Assembly (NCBI GenBank): GCA_009761415.1 | Contig: QUOL01000004.1 | Span: 2,232,001-2,296,000 of the forward strand | Length of the DNA: 64,000 bases | Reading direction: 5' to 3' | From: Sarcomyxa edulis | Lineage: Eukaryota; Basidiomycota; Agaricomycetes; Agaricales; Mycenaceae | Part shown: in pieces, positions 13,651 to 25,364 of the stretch | Numbering within the stretch: the stretch's first letter is position 1 | Layout: the number at the start of each line of letters is the position of its first letter | Made by a program: the position numbers and the translations under genes | The notes under the pieces: generated by a model | What the model was told of the DNA's origin: nothing | Databases searched by the model: none | Seen by the model: only the letters and a program-made list of their open reading frames with translations

Positions 13651-15031
13651 ATGACTGGAACACACCGTTCACATTTCAGATATATATCAGCTGTATTAAC
13701 TATCCTCTTCGTCTTATCTCACGCTGCGGCTGGTCCGCTATCACCCACAAAATCTCTTGTGGCAGCTCAGGATAAGTCGGAGGCGCATGTCGCAAGGCGT
13801 AGCAACGACACTCAAGCAGTTGCAACTGGCACCCCTACTGCGATCGGTAGCCATCACACCGCAGACCGCACCCTTACTGCGAAGCCTTCCAGTACACACA
13901 ACTCCAAGTCCGGTAATTCTTCAGTGCGTACGGACCCCTTTACTTCAAATATCCTGATCGTTGAACTTCCATGACAGTGCTTACTTCACGGAACCACACC
14001 CGCCAAAACTAAAACTAACGGCGCACGTTCGAAACGCAACGCGTTGACACACCCTCGAGCTAATGCAGGGACTATCACGCTGTTCCATGGGACTCATGAC
14101 ATGAAAAACGCCAACAATCTGAAACACCCCGATTTAACGTATACCGAAGAATATGGGGACTTCAATTCTGCACTCAAAGGTTCAGGTGGGTGCGATATTC
14201 CATGTCATAGAAGTCGACTTGTCTCAATGCTCAAGATGATTCTAGACCGGGATCCTGGGGGCTTTTATCTGACTGACAGTCTTGTTGCCGCCGCTCAATT
14301 TGTGTGCTACGGCGACATTAATGAAGAGGAACGACCCAAACAAGTAGTAGTGATTGGTGAGTTCCATCCAATTGAAACATACATGCACGAGGTAGAATTT
14401 ATTGAATACAATCTTTGACAGAGTATACCTGGACTCCTGGTACATACAGCTCAGACATCTACGAGTTTACGTCTAAGACTGAACAATATGAAGATGTACG
14501 TGAAATCCCCGATTGTATATCTGACCGGCCTCTTACCTTTTTCTATGCTTGCCAATTAGTTTGTCAACGCGAATCTGCATTACACCCGTCCTGACATGCG
14601 TGACTCAGCCAAGGAAAAAGCAGCCGAAGAAATATTGCAGAACAGCGTTATGATCACTGGGCATGTCACTTTCTTTTGTCGGACCTCCGTACAAGTACGC
14701 TTACACTGATCTTTCTATTCGTAGGCCAATGGACCTAGCCGAGGATGGCGAGTATAATCAGGCTCCTGTGTTCATCAATGCCACAACTAATTGAAATTTT
14801 CTTGCAGACAAGGATCTTACGAACGATTTCTGGCAGTACGCCATCATCGACCAACAAGCACTCGACGACGGTCTCGAATACGTGACGGTCTATGATGGTA
14901 TCCTCTGCAGTCAGATACCCAAGGCAAACGGAATTTCCTCGGAGATCTACGCACAAGGACAAAAAACTAACGACAAGTTCTCTCAGACGGTGCATGACTT
15001 GCAGACGCCTGGATGTGGTCTATCAACATAA
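13651..15031 (+). CDS. Secreted protein with possible ADP-ribosyltransferase-like fold (left copy)
   Basis: The ATG at 13651 opens a signal peptide (ISAVLTILFVLSHAAAG) followed by a Ser/Thr/His-rich linker (GTPTAIGSHHTADRT) and a conserved domain. The domain has TITLFHGT, then after an intron RDPGGFYLTDSLVAAAQFVC, then NDFWQYAIIDQQALDD and LCSQIPKANG, ending GCGLST. An HGT motif followed by GGFYLT and an alpha segment recalls the H-Y part of ADP-ribosyltransferase folds such as DUF3990-like proteins; this is a weak structural guess. Two introns have GC instead of GT donors: after ACTGG at 14661 and after GATG at 14748. The paralogue at 34994-36434 has GT at both sites. The gene is head-to-head with an F-box relic. 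Confidence 0.78.
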
Positions 15032-15729
15032 TTTTTACGATCGTTGACGCTATAGCTTACGAGACATTATAATATATCATCATGAAGGCGGACTGGATTT
15101 GATAGACTCACTCATTGCAATATCAATGCTGGTCAATATCTTCGACGCGAAGTCGCGACAGACGTCACGTGGTGCGTGTCGAGCGTGGCCTTTTGACCGC
15201 GGCAAGCGGCTTTATTTCACTATCATGATCATCATTACTAGCGTGGCGCTCCAGCTTTTCTCCACCCAAACTGTCTTGCCTTCCCTTTGAGATTTTCGAG
15301 ACGCAGAAAGCTGATTACATTCTCAACTCACGACTCCCAATTTATCCTACGTCGACTCACCAATCAGAGAAGGTAGAGCCTGAGCACGAAGGCAAACGAA
15401 AGAACATAGACATAGAATAAAGTCCTCCAACAAAAGAGAACGAACGCCAAGTCCGATCCCTTGCCTTTCGGACAACCGGAAGCAAAATCCAAACCCCACG
15501 ATCGATATCAATCGTGCCGCCGGTTGCGATGAGGGGAAGGTACGAAACTGGATATAGGTACCATCGCTGCGCGCGTACATAGGGGCATTTATACACTCAG
15601 TTGTATGTAGGAATGAAGTAGATCTCGGAGAGAAGAATGTCTCGGTGTCCCAGTAAGGTAGACTCGGGATATGTAGTCAACTGAGGAGAGGAACCGCCCG
15701 ACTCGGACACAGAACTGAAAGTAGTAAGC

Positions 15730-16960
15730 GCCAGCCGAAACATCAGCATCGTATTGATTACCCGTAACTGAGACAAAGAAGATCGTCTTTCTTGGATTGA
15801 GAACACGGAAGCAGAGTTCACAGCGCGCTGCTTGTGGTAAGAGAGGGACCAGGAAGCGACATAACGGTGAGTTGATAGAGCCCAAAGTAGCACGGAGAAG
15901 AAAGGTCAGGGGACGCACAGAGAGTTGTGAAGATTGACACTAGCCGAAACGCGAAGAATTGATTGATTAGCCACGACTGACACACCAGGGAGGATCGTCT
16001 TGTTATTAGGAGATCAACGGATTCAAAATTGGTGATGTCCATCGTGCATATAACGTAGACCAGTGAACACTGTCAGTAGCCGAAAAGAATATGTTGAATA
16101 GCCGCGAATGAGACATGAAGGACCCGGAGTGAGATAGCGGAGGATCGTCTTTCTTGAGGTCGAGCTCGACGGAAGCAAAGATTTCAATGTGGATTGCACG
16201 CCGAATATATGTCGTTTCAGATGGTATTCAACTACATTCGCAGACGACGTAGATCCTTCCTGAGTGAGATCTAATCTCTTCATTTTGGTCTCGAAACGAT
16301 CCCAGAAGAATGATCTTCACCTGTCAGAATTGAAGGACATGGGCACACAGGGAGGGACCGTTCGATGGGTCTAACTCAGATTCCCGAGGGTCACGTGAGT
16401 CCCAATTTAGAAACTCGTTATTTCGATGTTTCCTACCGTGCATGGACACATTTGAGGCATACATATATCTAGAATCAGTTTGGAGGGGCTCATACAGTCA
16501 ATATAAGTGCCCCAGAATATACACAACTTCTTCCCCCCCTCAATATCCCTTGTATAACTCGATATCTCGGTTAGATAACATATTACAGCCTTGCAGCACA
16601 CCAAAGAATTATTTCTAAGCCTTCAAATGACCTTATATTATTCATTTTTTCTCTATGTATATACTATAATGTTTTCAAACTCTCCTCAATTTTTTTCAGA
16701 CCCTGGAAAGTCACCAATCCTCTCGAAAAGAGAGGATTTATGAAGACACCCGGAGCTCTTACCATCTTTAGGCCTCAGCCAAACCGATAATACTGCTTAA
16801 TTTAGGCCTAAATACCGGCCGGTGCGGCGAAAATATCCATTTCTGGATGAGTTACATAATATGTACCTGATCTGAGTTAGACCCATCGAAGGGGGACTCG
16901 GCACACAGGAGGGGTCGGTGCTAGCCGAAACATCAGAGACAGAGACGATGTACAGTTTAG
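15730..16960. repeat. Degenerate repeat units with AGCCGAAA core
   Basis: The core AGCCGAAA recurs near 15737, 15944, 16078 and 16923. After the 15737, 15944 and 16078 cores, a block containing GATCGTCTT follows some 50-80 bp downstream. Spacing is irregular, partly because the TIR element at 16361-16890 lies inside the array. Confidence 0.6.
16361..16890. mobile_element. MITE-like element with perfect 21-bp terminal inverted repeats
   Basis: TTCGATGGGTCTAACTCAGA(T) at 16361-16381 is repeated exactly in inverse orientation at 16870-16890. The 530-bp interval is AT-richer than its surroundings, especially around 16600-16700, and has no convincing ORF. Flanks on both sides carry GGCACACAGG, consistent with insertion into the local repeat array. 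No clear target-site duplication could be assigned. Confidence 0.65.
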
Positions 16961-17159
16961 GAACACGGATGCAGATCTTGCAGATCTTTTGAGAGGAAAG
17001 GGAAAGAGTGTCGCTACCGACGAGAGTATATGAGCCTATGGAAGTCGACGAGGCATCGATGAGGGGTGAATGAAACCGGATGATCAGCTACCTTCTTGAT
17101 CGCGTGGACTGAGAGGCGGGCATCAGAACCTCTCGCAGGAAAGGCCGACTTTTGGTGAT

Positions 17160-17560
17160 TTGATTGGGAAGTACTAGTACGAAAGCCTATCGGTCTAAGC
17201 TCGGCATAGTCTAGTATGAGATGAGGACTGAGGAGATGATCATCCATCGGGGTGTGAGCGGATGTAAATGGGCCCTATGCGTGTATCATTCGGAACGCGT
17301 CCACAATCCGCCCATTTACTTGTGTACACCATCGACAGAACGAGCTGGTTTTTCGGATGAGAGCGAGACTGAGAGAGACCAGCAGAAAGATATGATACTG
17401 TGCACGAAGAGGGAGACAGGACAAGGGTGAGTATAATAATGTCCCCGCTTCCTTGGCATGTGGTGAACATTATACGTCTGCAATCTGAATCGAGTGGTTG
17501 GGAAGTATGAAAGCCAATCTTTCTGTCTCAGGTCGGCATAGTCCATTTTGAGATGAGGCT
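17160..17560. repeat. Pair of degenerate direct repeats, about 334 bp apart
   Basis: TTGGGAAGTA ... GAAAGCC ... TCGGCATAGTC ... TGAGATGAGG occurs near 17165-17227 and again near 17497-17557. The second copy is followed by a similar GGGCGGATGTA segment. No coding function was found. Confidence 0.6.
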
Positions 17561-18892
17561 ATGATCGTCGGGGTCGGGATGGGCGGATGTAGGCGGATAC
17601 GCGTCTATGATCGAGACGCGTCAAGTCCACTGTGTCGCGATCGAGAACATCCTCACCATTCCAGAGGACCATGACAAGTTCTCGGATATGTGAAGTTTCG
17701 TCTATCGTTACCTGCTCCCGTCAGGAATCAGGGATCGTTGTCCATGGCGACAGGAGCTGTGAATGTGCGCGGACGGCCCTTGCGTACAACTCACGACTCC
17801 GTCGGGAGAACGAGCCACTGATTCGGACGAAGCAGAGGGGAGAACGATAGGAAGAAGAGACAGCATAGATTTGGATGGAGAGGTTGAAAGATGGTGAGGT
17901 TACGTACGATGATGATGATGATGATGAGCGCCTTTTCAAGTCGTCAACAGCCTGGGGATGAATAATGAATAATCGACTGGAGAGATTTCGGTTGATGGTC
18001 ATCAATGATGATCAAGCTCCAGAAACACGGTTTAACTTAGAATGAGCCCTATTCGAACCATGCTTAAGATGTGGTGGTTGGAATGTAGACCTAGCCATGG
18101 ACATGAGACAACGGGTGCAGCCGACGGGAGAACCAAGGTACGCAACGCAACAATGGATTGTTAGCCTCGAGGAGAAGACCCTTGATGGGAGTGGGATATA
18201 TTCGTCGATAGAAGGGTGCGTGGAGTGGGTCGAGGCTCCTGGCTTGGGGCTGCGTGAGAGTGAGAGGGGTGAGACTCAGATAGGGAGCGGGTCCGGATAG
18301 GGATAGTACTTACAACGTTCGTATTTCCAACAGGGGGACTGGAGAGGGCTAGGGGGTTTGATTCGAATTGGGGAGATGTGCAAGGGCGAGGATGAGAAAG
18401 TCTGAGGTAGAGATCCGGTTTCGAGGATCTACTGATAGCGGGAGAAGGGGGATGATAGCTTATGAAGAGGAGGGGTATGTATAGATGCTTATGCAAGTGG
18501 ATGGTGTCATGTAGTCACGAGCGTGGGCACTGGGCACTTACCAGTCTTGGAAGATGGGGATGGTGTATTTGCGATGGATAGTGTTGAATACAATTAGAGG
18601 AGCTGTTGGGAGGCTAGTGAAGGTATGAGGATGAGTGGCATCTCGGGCTGGGTGGCATTCGCTGGCAAATTTTTGAAGATTAGATTAGATGCGGCGATCA
18701 GCTGAGGAAATTTGAAATACAGATAAGGCCTGGCAGATCTGAGATTGAACACCTGAACAGTCCTGAGACGACCCGCCACAACGATCAGAACGACGACCAC
18801 GACAATTCAAACTCACTCTGCTCATCGTACAGAACATCCAGCTCGCTCTTAGCTCACGCTCACCGTTCACGACGACGACGAGCTCGATAGTA

Positions 18893-21800
18893 ATGCCCGA
18901 CAGCGATGAACCATACGGTGTAACTTATCCAACAGACCTCCTCTCGTCTCTCCCCATACTCGACTCGGACTCTACAAAACAACATCCACATCCTATCCGT
19001 TCACTCCCAGCTTCGACTTTCTCGAATCTACATCTCACACATCTTCTCACACACCCTCCAGACCACGTCCTTTTCCCGTTTATCCACGGTTTGGAAGGCA
19101 CGAACGTAGCTCAAAATCAGTTCTTTGCTACGAATTCGAACCAACAACAACAGCACTTTACCAATCCATCTCCGTTACATCATCATCATGCAAGTGCACT
19201 CCCGAGTTTACCCCCGAAATACAGAGGTCTTGTATGGGTCGTGTGCGATGAAGACCTCGACCAGACGGATATGTCCATCACTTCACGCGGTCATGTTTCT
19301 CCGTCCACACCTTCCACTGAGTCCGACTCTGATACCGACGAGGAAGACGACGACGACGACGACGATATAGATATGGATACAGATATGTGTTACAGTGATA
19401 CAAACGACAACGACGACCCCATGATGCAGGTCGACTCTGGCGCTGTTCGGATTCAAACAGCAGGGGACGAAGAAGGCGGTATTCATGTTGAAGATCGTCC
19501 TGCCAAAGGCCTAGGTGCCGACGGCGAGGAAAAGCATATGCATCCAGTTCAACATCGTTCCACCACAATTCCACTTCACGACATGTCCTCTCCAAGCACG
19601 CAAACGTTTGAAGACTCGTCTACTTCAGAATCATTTCCATTTGTGCACGAGACTAATCTTACGATACAACAGCAAGAACAAGCTCGAGCGTATAGATCCA
19701 AGTCCCCTTCCCCATCGCCCGACCCATCCCCAGCAGCAGCATCCACCTCGCAGACCACAGCCAGCCCACCGACTAGCTCGACTAGCCTACCGGCCACGCC
19801 GTCCGCCTCGCCGACCACCGCGCCAACAGCCGGCAGCTCACCGGCCGTAGCCAGCTCGTCGTCGTCTCAGCCACAATTACAAACAACAGCAAACAGGCCC
19901 GTGCACCGTGACCCTCCACTGCTAACATCTACTTTTAGACCAGCCGACCTCATCAGACGCGTCCAACCGTCGACCCCGGCCGTTTCCTTCTTTTTGGGGA
20001 CTGGGCCGGCCATTCCCAGGTCAGCTGACATCAAGGAGGTAGGCGAGGAGAACGACGACGACGACGACCAGTACGAATTTGTACCGCTTAGAGTACCCGA
20101 TGGTATTTCGTTGAGGAATTTTGGTATCCAAGTCGTGAGTTCCAGCTACTTTGATTGGTGGACTCGGAATTTATTTTGATTTTTTACAGCCGATTTTCGC
20201 GACGATATCGGATATAATCGTGTATTCGCCCAAGGGACCGACGGAGAATGCGATCAGGCTTGCAAGGCGGTTCAGAGGAGCTATTGAACGGAAGAGGAGG
20301 GAACGGGTTGCTAGATCTGGTTTGAATGAAGAGAAGGAAGGGGAAGAGAAAGAGAACGGGCTGCTGCGGTACAACGTCTTTGTGCTGGATGCGGGGGAAG
20401 AGGAGATGAGAGACAAGCTGGAGTATCTGATGATTCGGACGGGCAAGGGAATTGACGGTGCGTGTTGTTCTCTGGTCTCGATACCCTAGCGCTAACATGA
20501 TGTCTTGGGCTATTTGGTAGGAATGGAGACGGATGTGGAGGACGAAAGTGATACCGACAAGGCCATCGCAAATGAAGATCTTGATACGACAAAGGACATG
20601 GACGTCGATCGTTTACCGCGAAGACATTCTGGCTCACATACCGATGGGACGGACGGACACACGAACCAGGAGGTTTTCGGTGGTACGCAACCCATTCCTC
20701 TACAGTCTGAGCGCAAAGAAAAACAGAAGAGACGCCAACGACCGAATACGGTCAATTTTGCCGAGAGAGAGAAGGAGGAGATGAGGGATTTGACTAAAGC
20801 TTCGGAGATTATCTCTGTCTTTCCATCGCCAGCTCCTCCTCATGGATCGCCATTGCACCACCGAGCTCATTCTGATACGATTCCGCCGAACCCTGCAGTA
20901 GGGCTGGACCTCTCGACGACGCGAACGCATTGGGATCCGATGTTGGGTCAGGTGTTCCTCGGGAATTCAGACGATGTGCCGCTTGGTTCTGATTTCGAAG
21001 GGGAGAAGGAACGGGAGAGGGAGAGGGCACGTCAACGGCAGCAGACGAAGAACCATCCTGCCACCACTTCCAGCACTTTGACAAACCTCATCTCAACGGA
21101 GAAGTTGAGCGCAACAGATCCATTCAATTACTCGTCGAACGACCCAACGTTGGGATACGGGTATGACATATGTCTGGAATGTCACGACATGGCGCCGTTC
21201 CCTGGCCCTGCGCATCTGAAAGCTGCAGAGGAACATCTGGCTATGTTGGATGCGTTGTGGGCTGAACGGTGTCAGGAGGATGCGGGTGGACAACAACAAC
21301 AACAACGAGAGCTTCCACCTAGGCCCCCACCGAACGCTAATGCGGTGATACACCTACCGTTCCCCAGCTCGCCTCCGTGTAATCTGGCTACGATGACTGC
21401 GCTGATGCCTGCCATCAAGTTTCTTGAGAAATGGTTGCAGCCTCCCGTCGTTTCTTCCTCTCTTCCTGCTCCTACTCCTCCTTCCGCCTCATCCTCAAAT
21501 TCCGCTGATACCGGCGCTGGCGCCGGCAGTGACACCAACAACACCACCAACGCCAACACCGCCAACTCCCAATCCTCCGCCCGTCGTTGGTCCTCCGTCA
21601 CATCCCTAATCCCCTCCTTCGCACCCTTCCCCCAACTCGCCGGCGGCTCATCATCCCTAACCCGAAACCGCGCCTTCACCTCCCCAAACCCCACCAATCC
21701 CCCAACCCCATCTCTCCCATCCCCCCCAACACGCACACGACCCCTCAAAATCCTCATCTACTCCTCCGACGGGTACACCGAATCTTCCGTCCCCGCCCTC

Positions 21801-23297
21801 TGCCTCCTCATGGCTGTGAAAACTTTGACGCTTCCTGAAGCGTATTTGGAGCTGCAGGTGGTGAAGAAGCGGAGCTTTTTTGTGTATATGAGTGATTTGG
21901 GGGTTTTGAGGAGGGTGGAGGGGAGGTTGGTGCTGGAGAGGGAGCAGGAGAGGGATAGGAAGGGTGGTGGGGTTGGGGTTGGTGCTGGTGTTGTCGGTGG
22001 TGGGGGTGGAGTGAAGAGGGGGGCGGTGGGTGGACATGGCGGGAGGAGACCTAGTTTTTCTGGGTCAGGGTTAGGATTAGGATCTGGGATTGGAGTGGGT
22101 ATGGGTATTGGTGTCAACCAAAATCCGTATACTGTCAATCAAATTGTCACTTCGACACCATCCCCACCAACGCCACCACTACCGACTCACCATCCCATCA
22201 CAGATTCACCCGGGCCTCGTCATTCTCATTCGTCTCATTCTCTCGTAGGAGCAGGAGGACGCCCAAGCGCTAAATCTGTCTCGTTCGCTCAGCCTCCACC
22301 TTCAGTCTCAGTCTCTTCTCCCCCACCCCTTCCTTCTGTTTCTGCTGTTCCGGCGATGATGGTTCCGGCACAGCAGCAGCAGAGGAGACCGAGGGCTAGT
22401 ACGAGCCCGTGGTTACCTAGTTTTAGTCTGTTTGGAGATCATCAGTCGTGGTTCAATGATCCGAGGTTCGATGGGAGCTTCCCTAGTAGAGTATTACCGT
22501 TCTTGTACCTTGGGAATCTGTAAGTGTATCGCTTATCCAGTCCAATCGTTCTATTCATTCTGACCTTCCTCATTGTGATTGCAGGAACCACGCTTCGAAC
22601 GCATACATGCTACATGCTCTCGGGATCACACATGTGGTCTCTGTAGGCGAATGCGCGTTGGTACCCCCACCACCTCCACACGGATCAGCGTCTTCGACTT
22701 CGAACGCGGGATTCATGTCGTCGTCGCCTGCGTCATGTCATCGCCCGAGTTCGGGTGCGCATTTCGTGCCAGGGAAAGGGCCTGACGGACAAGGGTCGTT
22801 GTGGATTGAAGAACGTGAGGGGAGAATCAAGGTGTTGGATATCAAGGGTGTGTGTGATGATGGTATCGATACGTTGGAACCGCAGTTGGAGCCTATTTGT
22901 GAGTGGATTGATAAGGCTCGGGCGGAGGGTGGACAGGTTCTTGTCCACTGTAGGGTTGGTGTATCGAGGAGTGCGACTGTTGTGGTGAGTTGTTTTTCAT
23001 ATCAGAAAGAGAGGGAATGCTGATACTGTTCGACGTTGATAGATCGCATATGTTATGAAACATCTCTCGATTCCGCTGGTCGATGCCTACCTCATTGTGC
23101 GCTCGCGCAGGCTTTCTGTCCTGATACAACCCAACATGCGTCTCCTGTATAACCTCTGTGGATGGGAGGTCAAGCTTGCTAAAGACCGTGCTGGTGGAGA
23201 CGAAGACAGGCTCAAGGACGAATTGTCGAGGACGCTGAGCTGGCCGTACCTTGCGAAGGAGGTGCATACTCTCAATGAGAAGTATCTCCACAATTAG
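18893..23297 (+). CDS. pps1: Dual-specificity protein phosphatase, Pps1-like
   Basis: Five exons: 18893-20134, 20190-20457, 20521-22519, 22585-22984 and 23043-23297. Phases agree. The phosphatase domain is C-terminal: LPFLYLGNLNHASNAYMLHALGITH, then the signature VHCRVGVSRSAT with catalytic Cys, then RSRRLSVLIQPNMRLLYNL. Upstream are conserved blocks of this large fungal family (HGLEGTNVAQNQFF, KYRGLVWVVCDEDLD, ILIYSSDGYTESSVPALCLL) separated by long disordered acidic, Ser/Pro and poly-Gln/Gly stretches. Members remove phosphate from Ser/Thr and Tyr; yeast Pps1 affects DNA replication and cell cycle. The call rests on motif order, not on a search. The symbol is by family resemblance. Confidence 0.88.
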
Positions 23298-23765
23298 GTC
23301 GTGTTCCTTCGCGTTGTCCATTCTCTTCTTGTCCGATACCCAGGATTTCATCCGCCCATTCGATTTTCTTCAAACTCTTTTTTTTCTCGTTATCGCCAAC
23401 AAAATACCCCCTTCCCATCCTCTCCCCAAAAACAGGCATCAAATATCTGTATCATAACGCCCTCGGAACCTCGTACTAGTATCGTTGCATCTTGCATTTC
23501 GTGTCATTTCATTTCGTCTTGTCGTTTTTTTTGTACCCCATCTCTTTTTCCGAGTCTGTCCATGTGGTCCACCCCTTTCGACTTCTCGCACCTATTGGTT
23601 TTCCATCTTTCGTTCGTCTGTATAATATGGAAATATACTATTGAGCGTACTCTGTAGAGTATCTTGCAATTGCACCCCTGATCTAAAATTACTGCAAAAT
23701 TGAGCCCGTTGGGAAGTCTTTTTTTACGATGATCGGTTCTTGATCCCAAATCAATCACTTGCTCA

Positions 23766-24887
23766 ATGCTACATCTGAACGACTTCGACGCATGGCTTGA
23801 GGTCGACGGTGAAGAACTAACGGCATACAACGTCGAGATATCGGACGACAGGTTGACCGCTACTTGCTGGATTCCTTCTGAAGCTGGCAAGGTATCGCCT
23901 CTATACATGCTCCAAATCTTATACTTTTCTTCCTCGTCCTAAACTTCTCTGTTCAGACTTTCTCGGTCAAATGGAAAACATTTATGTATCCTGTATCCGT
24001 CGCAGGATGGGTGTCTATGGATGGAACACATTGCGGTGGTAAACTTCTTGTTCCTGATATTACTGCGCCAGCCATGGCCACGGCCGAACTATCGAGTGTA
24101 TTGGTGACGAATACGACCACACGGCCGTTTATCTTCTCTCCGCTGGAGCTTACAGGTATTTCTTCACGTCTGATTTGATACATCTCAACGTCTTACGACC
24201 TTCATTTCGCAGATGACGATGCGTATTTAGGGGGCTCGGTCAAGGATATTGGAGAAATTGTCTTGGAGCTTTGGAATGTAGTTGCTGGCGAGCTTTCGCT
24301 TTCTGAGGGTATACACGTACCAGAAGCAGACAAAGTGCACGAGCGCTCGAAGAAAGGCATTGCGCATCGTATCAAGTACGTGACCTTTGTAACCACTTCT
24401 CGAGTGAGATCATCGTAGTCTGACTGGAAGTCAGGTTTGGAGAGACACACGAAACCCCTTACACGCGCTTCATAAGCGTCAACAAGTTGGCATGTGTTGC
24501 GAAATTTGTGTTCAAATACCGGTCTATTGGTTCGTACTGTTACATCCGATACTTTATGCGCCAATCCTTGATTGAATGGCGTTATACTCATAGAAATCCT
24601 TCGTGCGAATGGCATTGCCCCTCCTGACCATAAAGTCGGGGGTAAACGGAAGGCTGCTTCTACGGATATCATCGAAGTTCTGGATTCTGACTCGGAGGAC
24701 GAACTGAAAGTCTTGGAGGTGAGTCTCGCTATCTGGTCCATGTTCTCATGTTCACCTATGGTGTCAGAAACGAGTCAATGCCCTCAAAGCGAAGAAAGAA
24801 AAGAAATCCACCAAATTTACAACAAAGAAGGTCAAATCTGAACATCGCAGTGTGTTCATACCCGGAGAAGTCATCGATCTCACCTGA
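23766..24887 (+). CDS. DUF7918-type fungal protein with SUMO-interacting-like motifs
   Basis: The ATG at 23766 gives MLHLNDFDAWLEVDGEELTA, then CWIPSEAGK joined over an intron to TFSVKWK, and VAGWVSMDGTHCGGKLL. This pattern (N-terminal beta-rich domain, 'aW..vdg', 'CWIPSEaGK.F.V.W', 'DG..cGG') fits the basidiomycete-expanded DUF7918 family, whose function is not known to me. The C-terminal part has a KRK basic patch, IIEVLDSDSEDE and a final EVIDLT. Hydrophobic cores next to acidic residues (IIEVLDSDSE, VIDLT) look like SUMO-interacting motifs. There are about five short introns. Confidence 0.72.
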
Positions 24888-25364
24888 TGTCGTCGAGCTG
24901 GTGTAGGTCCTTTTTATTAGTCAGTCCTGGAACAGTACTCACCGCGATCTGAACAGGCTTTTTCGCTCTTTCTATCTTCACTTCATAAATTATTGGAACG
25001 GAACATATTGATGTCCGTTGTACAACTGTACCACAGAACTTGTAATACGCGCGCACTTGACTAGCGTCACACCTGCGCGTTCATCAGTGAGTGCTCCCAA
25101 AATATAACACTTGGTCATTTCTTCTTGGAAGAGGCTCAACGCCAGGTCTCGGGACTGCTCGGGAAGGGAACAGTCCCGCTTTTCGTTCGTTATAAAATTG
25201 AAAAAATGCCTGCTTTAGACCTTCGTACTTATTCACGTGAGACATCGATGAATGGTACTTCGATGATGACTCCATTAGCACGCTTCTGCGGATTGAACGG
25301 GCGACGTTTCTTATATAAACCCTCAATAGTGCTCCGCTCTTTCTCTGTCCGTAATCTTTCCAGT

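Larger units (their letters stand above)
11673..15031. repeat. Left arm of a diverged inverted segmental duplication
   Basis: F-box relic (minus), spacer and secreted gene (plus) mirror 34994-38460, where the secreted gene is minus and the F-box gene plus. The spacer also matches: the stretch around 12230-12370 pairs with the reverse complement of 37730-37870, and 13090-13260 with the reverse complement of about 36850-37020 (shared AGATCGTACGGTCGA). Confidence 0.85.
15032..18892. other. 3.9-kb region without a confident gene
   Basis: Many short frames exist but none matches a family I know. Between 15.7 and 17.0 kb several minus-strand fragments resemble one another, such as CELCFRVLNPRK, EIFASVELDLKKDD and KICIRVPKLYIV, so an intron-rich or decayed repeat-containing gene on the minus strand is possible. 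The region also holds a TIR element (16361-16890) and two sets of degenerate repeats. Confidence 0.5.

Noticed and set aside
21272..22138. Several long minus-strand frames of 126-161 codons
   Set aside because: Antisense of the low-complexity Pro/Ser/Gly parts of the Pps1-like gene.
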